Shown here in pieces: positions 4,786 to 5,600 of a stretch of DNA of 5,600 nt. The position numbers were made by a program, and so were the translations under genes. The notes below the pieces were generated by a model. The model ran no database searches. It was not told the origin of the DNA and saw only the letters and a list, made by a program, of their open reading frames with translations. The DNA lies in contig DEGE01000028.1 of the NCBI GenBank assembly GCA_002351365.1, positions 7,199 to 12,798 of the forward strand, written 5' to 3'. Numbering within the stretch: the first letter of the stretch is position 1; every line of letters begins with the position of its first letter. Source of the DNA: Candidatus Saccharibacteria bacterium UBA2834 (GTDB lineage Bacteria; Patescibacteriota; Saccharimonadia; Saccharimonadales; Saccharimonadaceae).

Positions 4786-5600
4786 GAGTAGTGAAATGGG
4801 GTCGAGCTCGAAATGCAGATATGGCGATTTATCGAGCGAGTCGAAAATGCGTAATAGGTTATTGCGAGATTTTGCCTTGATAATGATTTCCCACGTATAA
4901 CCAGTGCTCGTATGCTCGTGGAAAGCGGGCATGGGCGGGGTGATGGAGACCTGCGAGAGATGGAGTTTTTGGCTATTTTGAACAATTTTTTTATGCAATT
5001 TTCTGACGTTCAAAACGGCGCTTTTTTCGGTTTTGTACGTGAGCGAAAGTTTGAGCAAGAAACTGTATGGCGGCAGGGTGCTTTGTTTACGCTTTTGAAG
5101 TAAATATTTATATAGACCAGCGTAATCTTTGTTCGTTGCTAGCTGGATTATGGGGTGATTCGGCTGATATGTCTGGACAAAAATTTGAGTATTTTGATGT
5201 CCACGTGTGGCACGACCAATGACTTGCGTGAGTAATTGGAATGTTCGTTCTTCCGATGAATAGTCCGGCAGGGCAAGTTGAGCGTCGGCTTGCACGATGC
5301 CGAGCGTGGTGAGCTTTGGAAAATCGAAGCCTTTAGCGATCATTTGAGTGCCAACGATGATGTCGATTTCGCCGTTATAAACTTGGCTGTAGATTTTGCT
5401 GAGTTGTTGATCGGAGTCGGTATCGGCGTCGAAACGAGCGATGCGCGCTTTTGGAAATAGTTTTTGCAGCTCTTGTTCGAGATATTTGGTGCCAAAGCCT
5501 TTATGGTGAATACTTGGGTTGCTACATTCTGGGCAGACGGTCGGGACAGTCTCGGTATGGCCGCAAGTATGGCAGCGCATCTGATAACTGTCTGCATGTA
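4783..5600 (-). CDS. priA: Primosomal protein N' (PriA helicase), 5' end outside window
   Basis: PriA recognises stalled replication forks and reloads the replisome. Only the C-terminal 271 residues are visible; the frame stays open to the window edge, so the Met at 5580 is internal and no start is seen. Visible in order: the last four zinc-binding cysteines (C9 and C12, then C22 and C25, as CHTC and CPEC); GFGTKYLEQEL (35-45) and the DADTD segment (57-61); helicase motif V region, GTQMIAKGFDFP (83-94); the ADAQLALPDYSSEERTFQLL stretch leading to motif VI, QVIGRATRG (125-133); and the C-terminal domain beginning near PPYSFLLKL (176-184). Motif VI is usually QVAGRAGR, so two positions differ, though both arginines are kept. 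E. coli PriA has 732 residues. It ends in TAG, 56 bp before def, in the priA-def-fmt order found in many bacteria. Confidence 0.95.
   Translation of the reverse strand, partial: HADSYQMRCHTCGHTETVPTVCPECSNPSIHHKGFGTKYLEQELQKLFPKARIARFDADTDSDQQLSKIYSQVYNGEIDIIVGTQMIAKGFDFPKLTTLGIVQADAQLALPDYSSEERTFQLLTQVIGRATRGHQNTQIFVQTYQPNHPIIQLATNKDYAGLYKYLLQKRKQSTLPPYSFLLKLSLTYKTEKSAVLNVRKLHKKIVQNSQKLHLSQVSITPPMPAFHEHTSTGYTWEIIIKAKSRNNLLRIFDSLDKSPYLHFELDPISLL

Noticed and set aside
4783..5580. Met at 5580 as the start of a short PriA-like protein
   Set aside because: The frame continues upstream to the window edge (HADSYQ before the Met) and the Met lies within the zinc-binding region, so this is an internal residue of full-length PriA.
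1..5600. UGA recoded as glycine (code 25)
   Set aside because: All six genes read full length with no in-frame TGA, and glycine uses GGN throughout. TGA is also not used as a stop by the six genes (TAA four times, TAG twice), but six genes are too few to draw a conclusion from that.

Overview
This window is a stretch of bacterial core genome in which nearly everything concerns translation initiation. The most likely source is a reduced-genome Patescibacterium (Candidate Phyla Radiation), with Candidatus Saccharibacteria (TM7) the best guess. The reasons are the compact IF2 (590 residues), an infB that stands outside the usual nusA-infB-rbfA operon, the priA-def-fmt order, and a small acidic helical protein that resembles short proteins I recall from that group. 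All six genes read full length in the standard bacterial code with no in-frame TGA, which argues against the UGA-to-glycine lineages Gracilibacteria and Absconditabacteria. The lineage call is made from memory, without any search.

Plus strand, left to right: the 3' part of a ribosomal protein S1-type gene (three S1/OB-fold repeats visible) ends at a clear Rho-independent terminator. A 207-bp gap follows, holding a good sigma70-type promoter and a short leader for infB. infB starts at GTG behind a strong Shine-Dalgarno (SD) site. Directly after it comes a 138-residue protein of unknown function with its own extended -10 element and SD. It ends at a hairpin that can terminate transcription from both sides.

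Minus strand, right to left: the 3' part of priA (replication-restart helicase) is followed by a 56-bp gap with a 9-bp direct repeat and an extended -10 element, then def (peptide deformylase), then fmt (Met-tRNA formyltransferase), which overlaps def by 17 bp. The fmt end converges on the small gene and shares its terminator.

The genes fit one pathway. Fmt formylates initiator Met-tRNA, IF2 delivers it to the 30S subunit, S1-type repeats bind mRNA, and Def removes the formyl group from the finished chain. I see no mobile element, CRISPR array, tRNA or rRNA, and no clear new system. What merits a second look is sequence deviation inside the formyl-Met machinery (IF2 G1 motif and C2 domain, Def motif 1, Fmt loop), an apparently almost leaderless def transcript, the 9-bp repeat in front of def, and the uncharacterised small protein.
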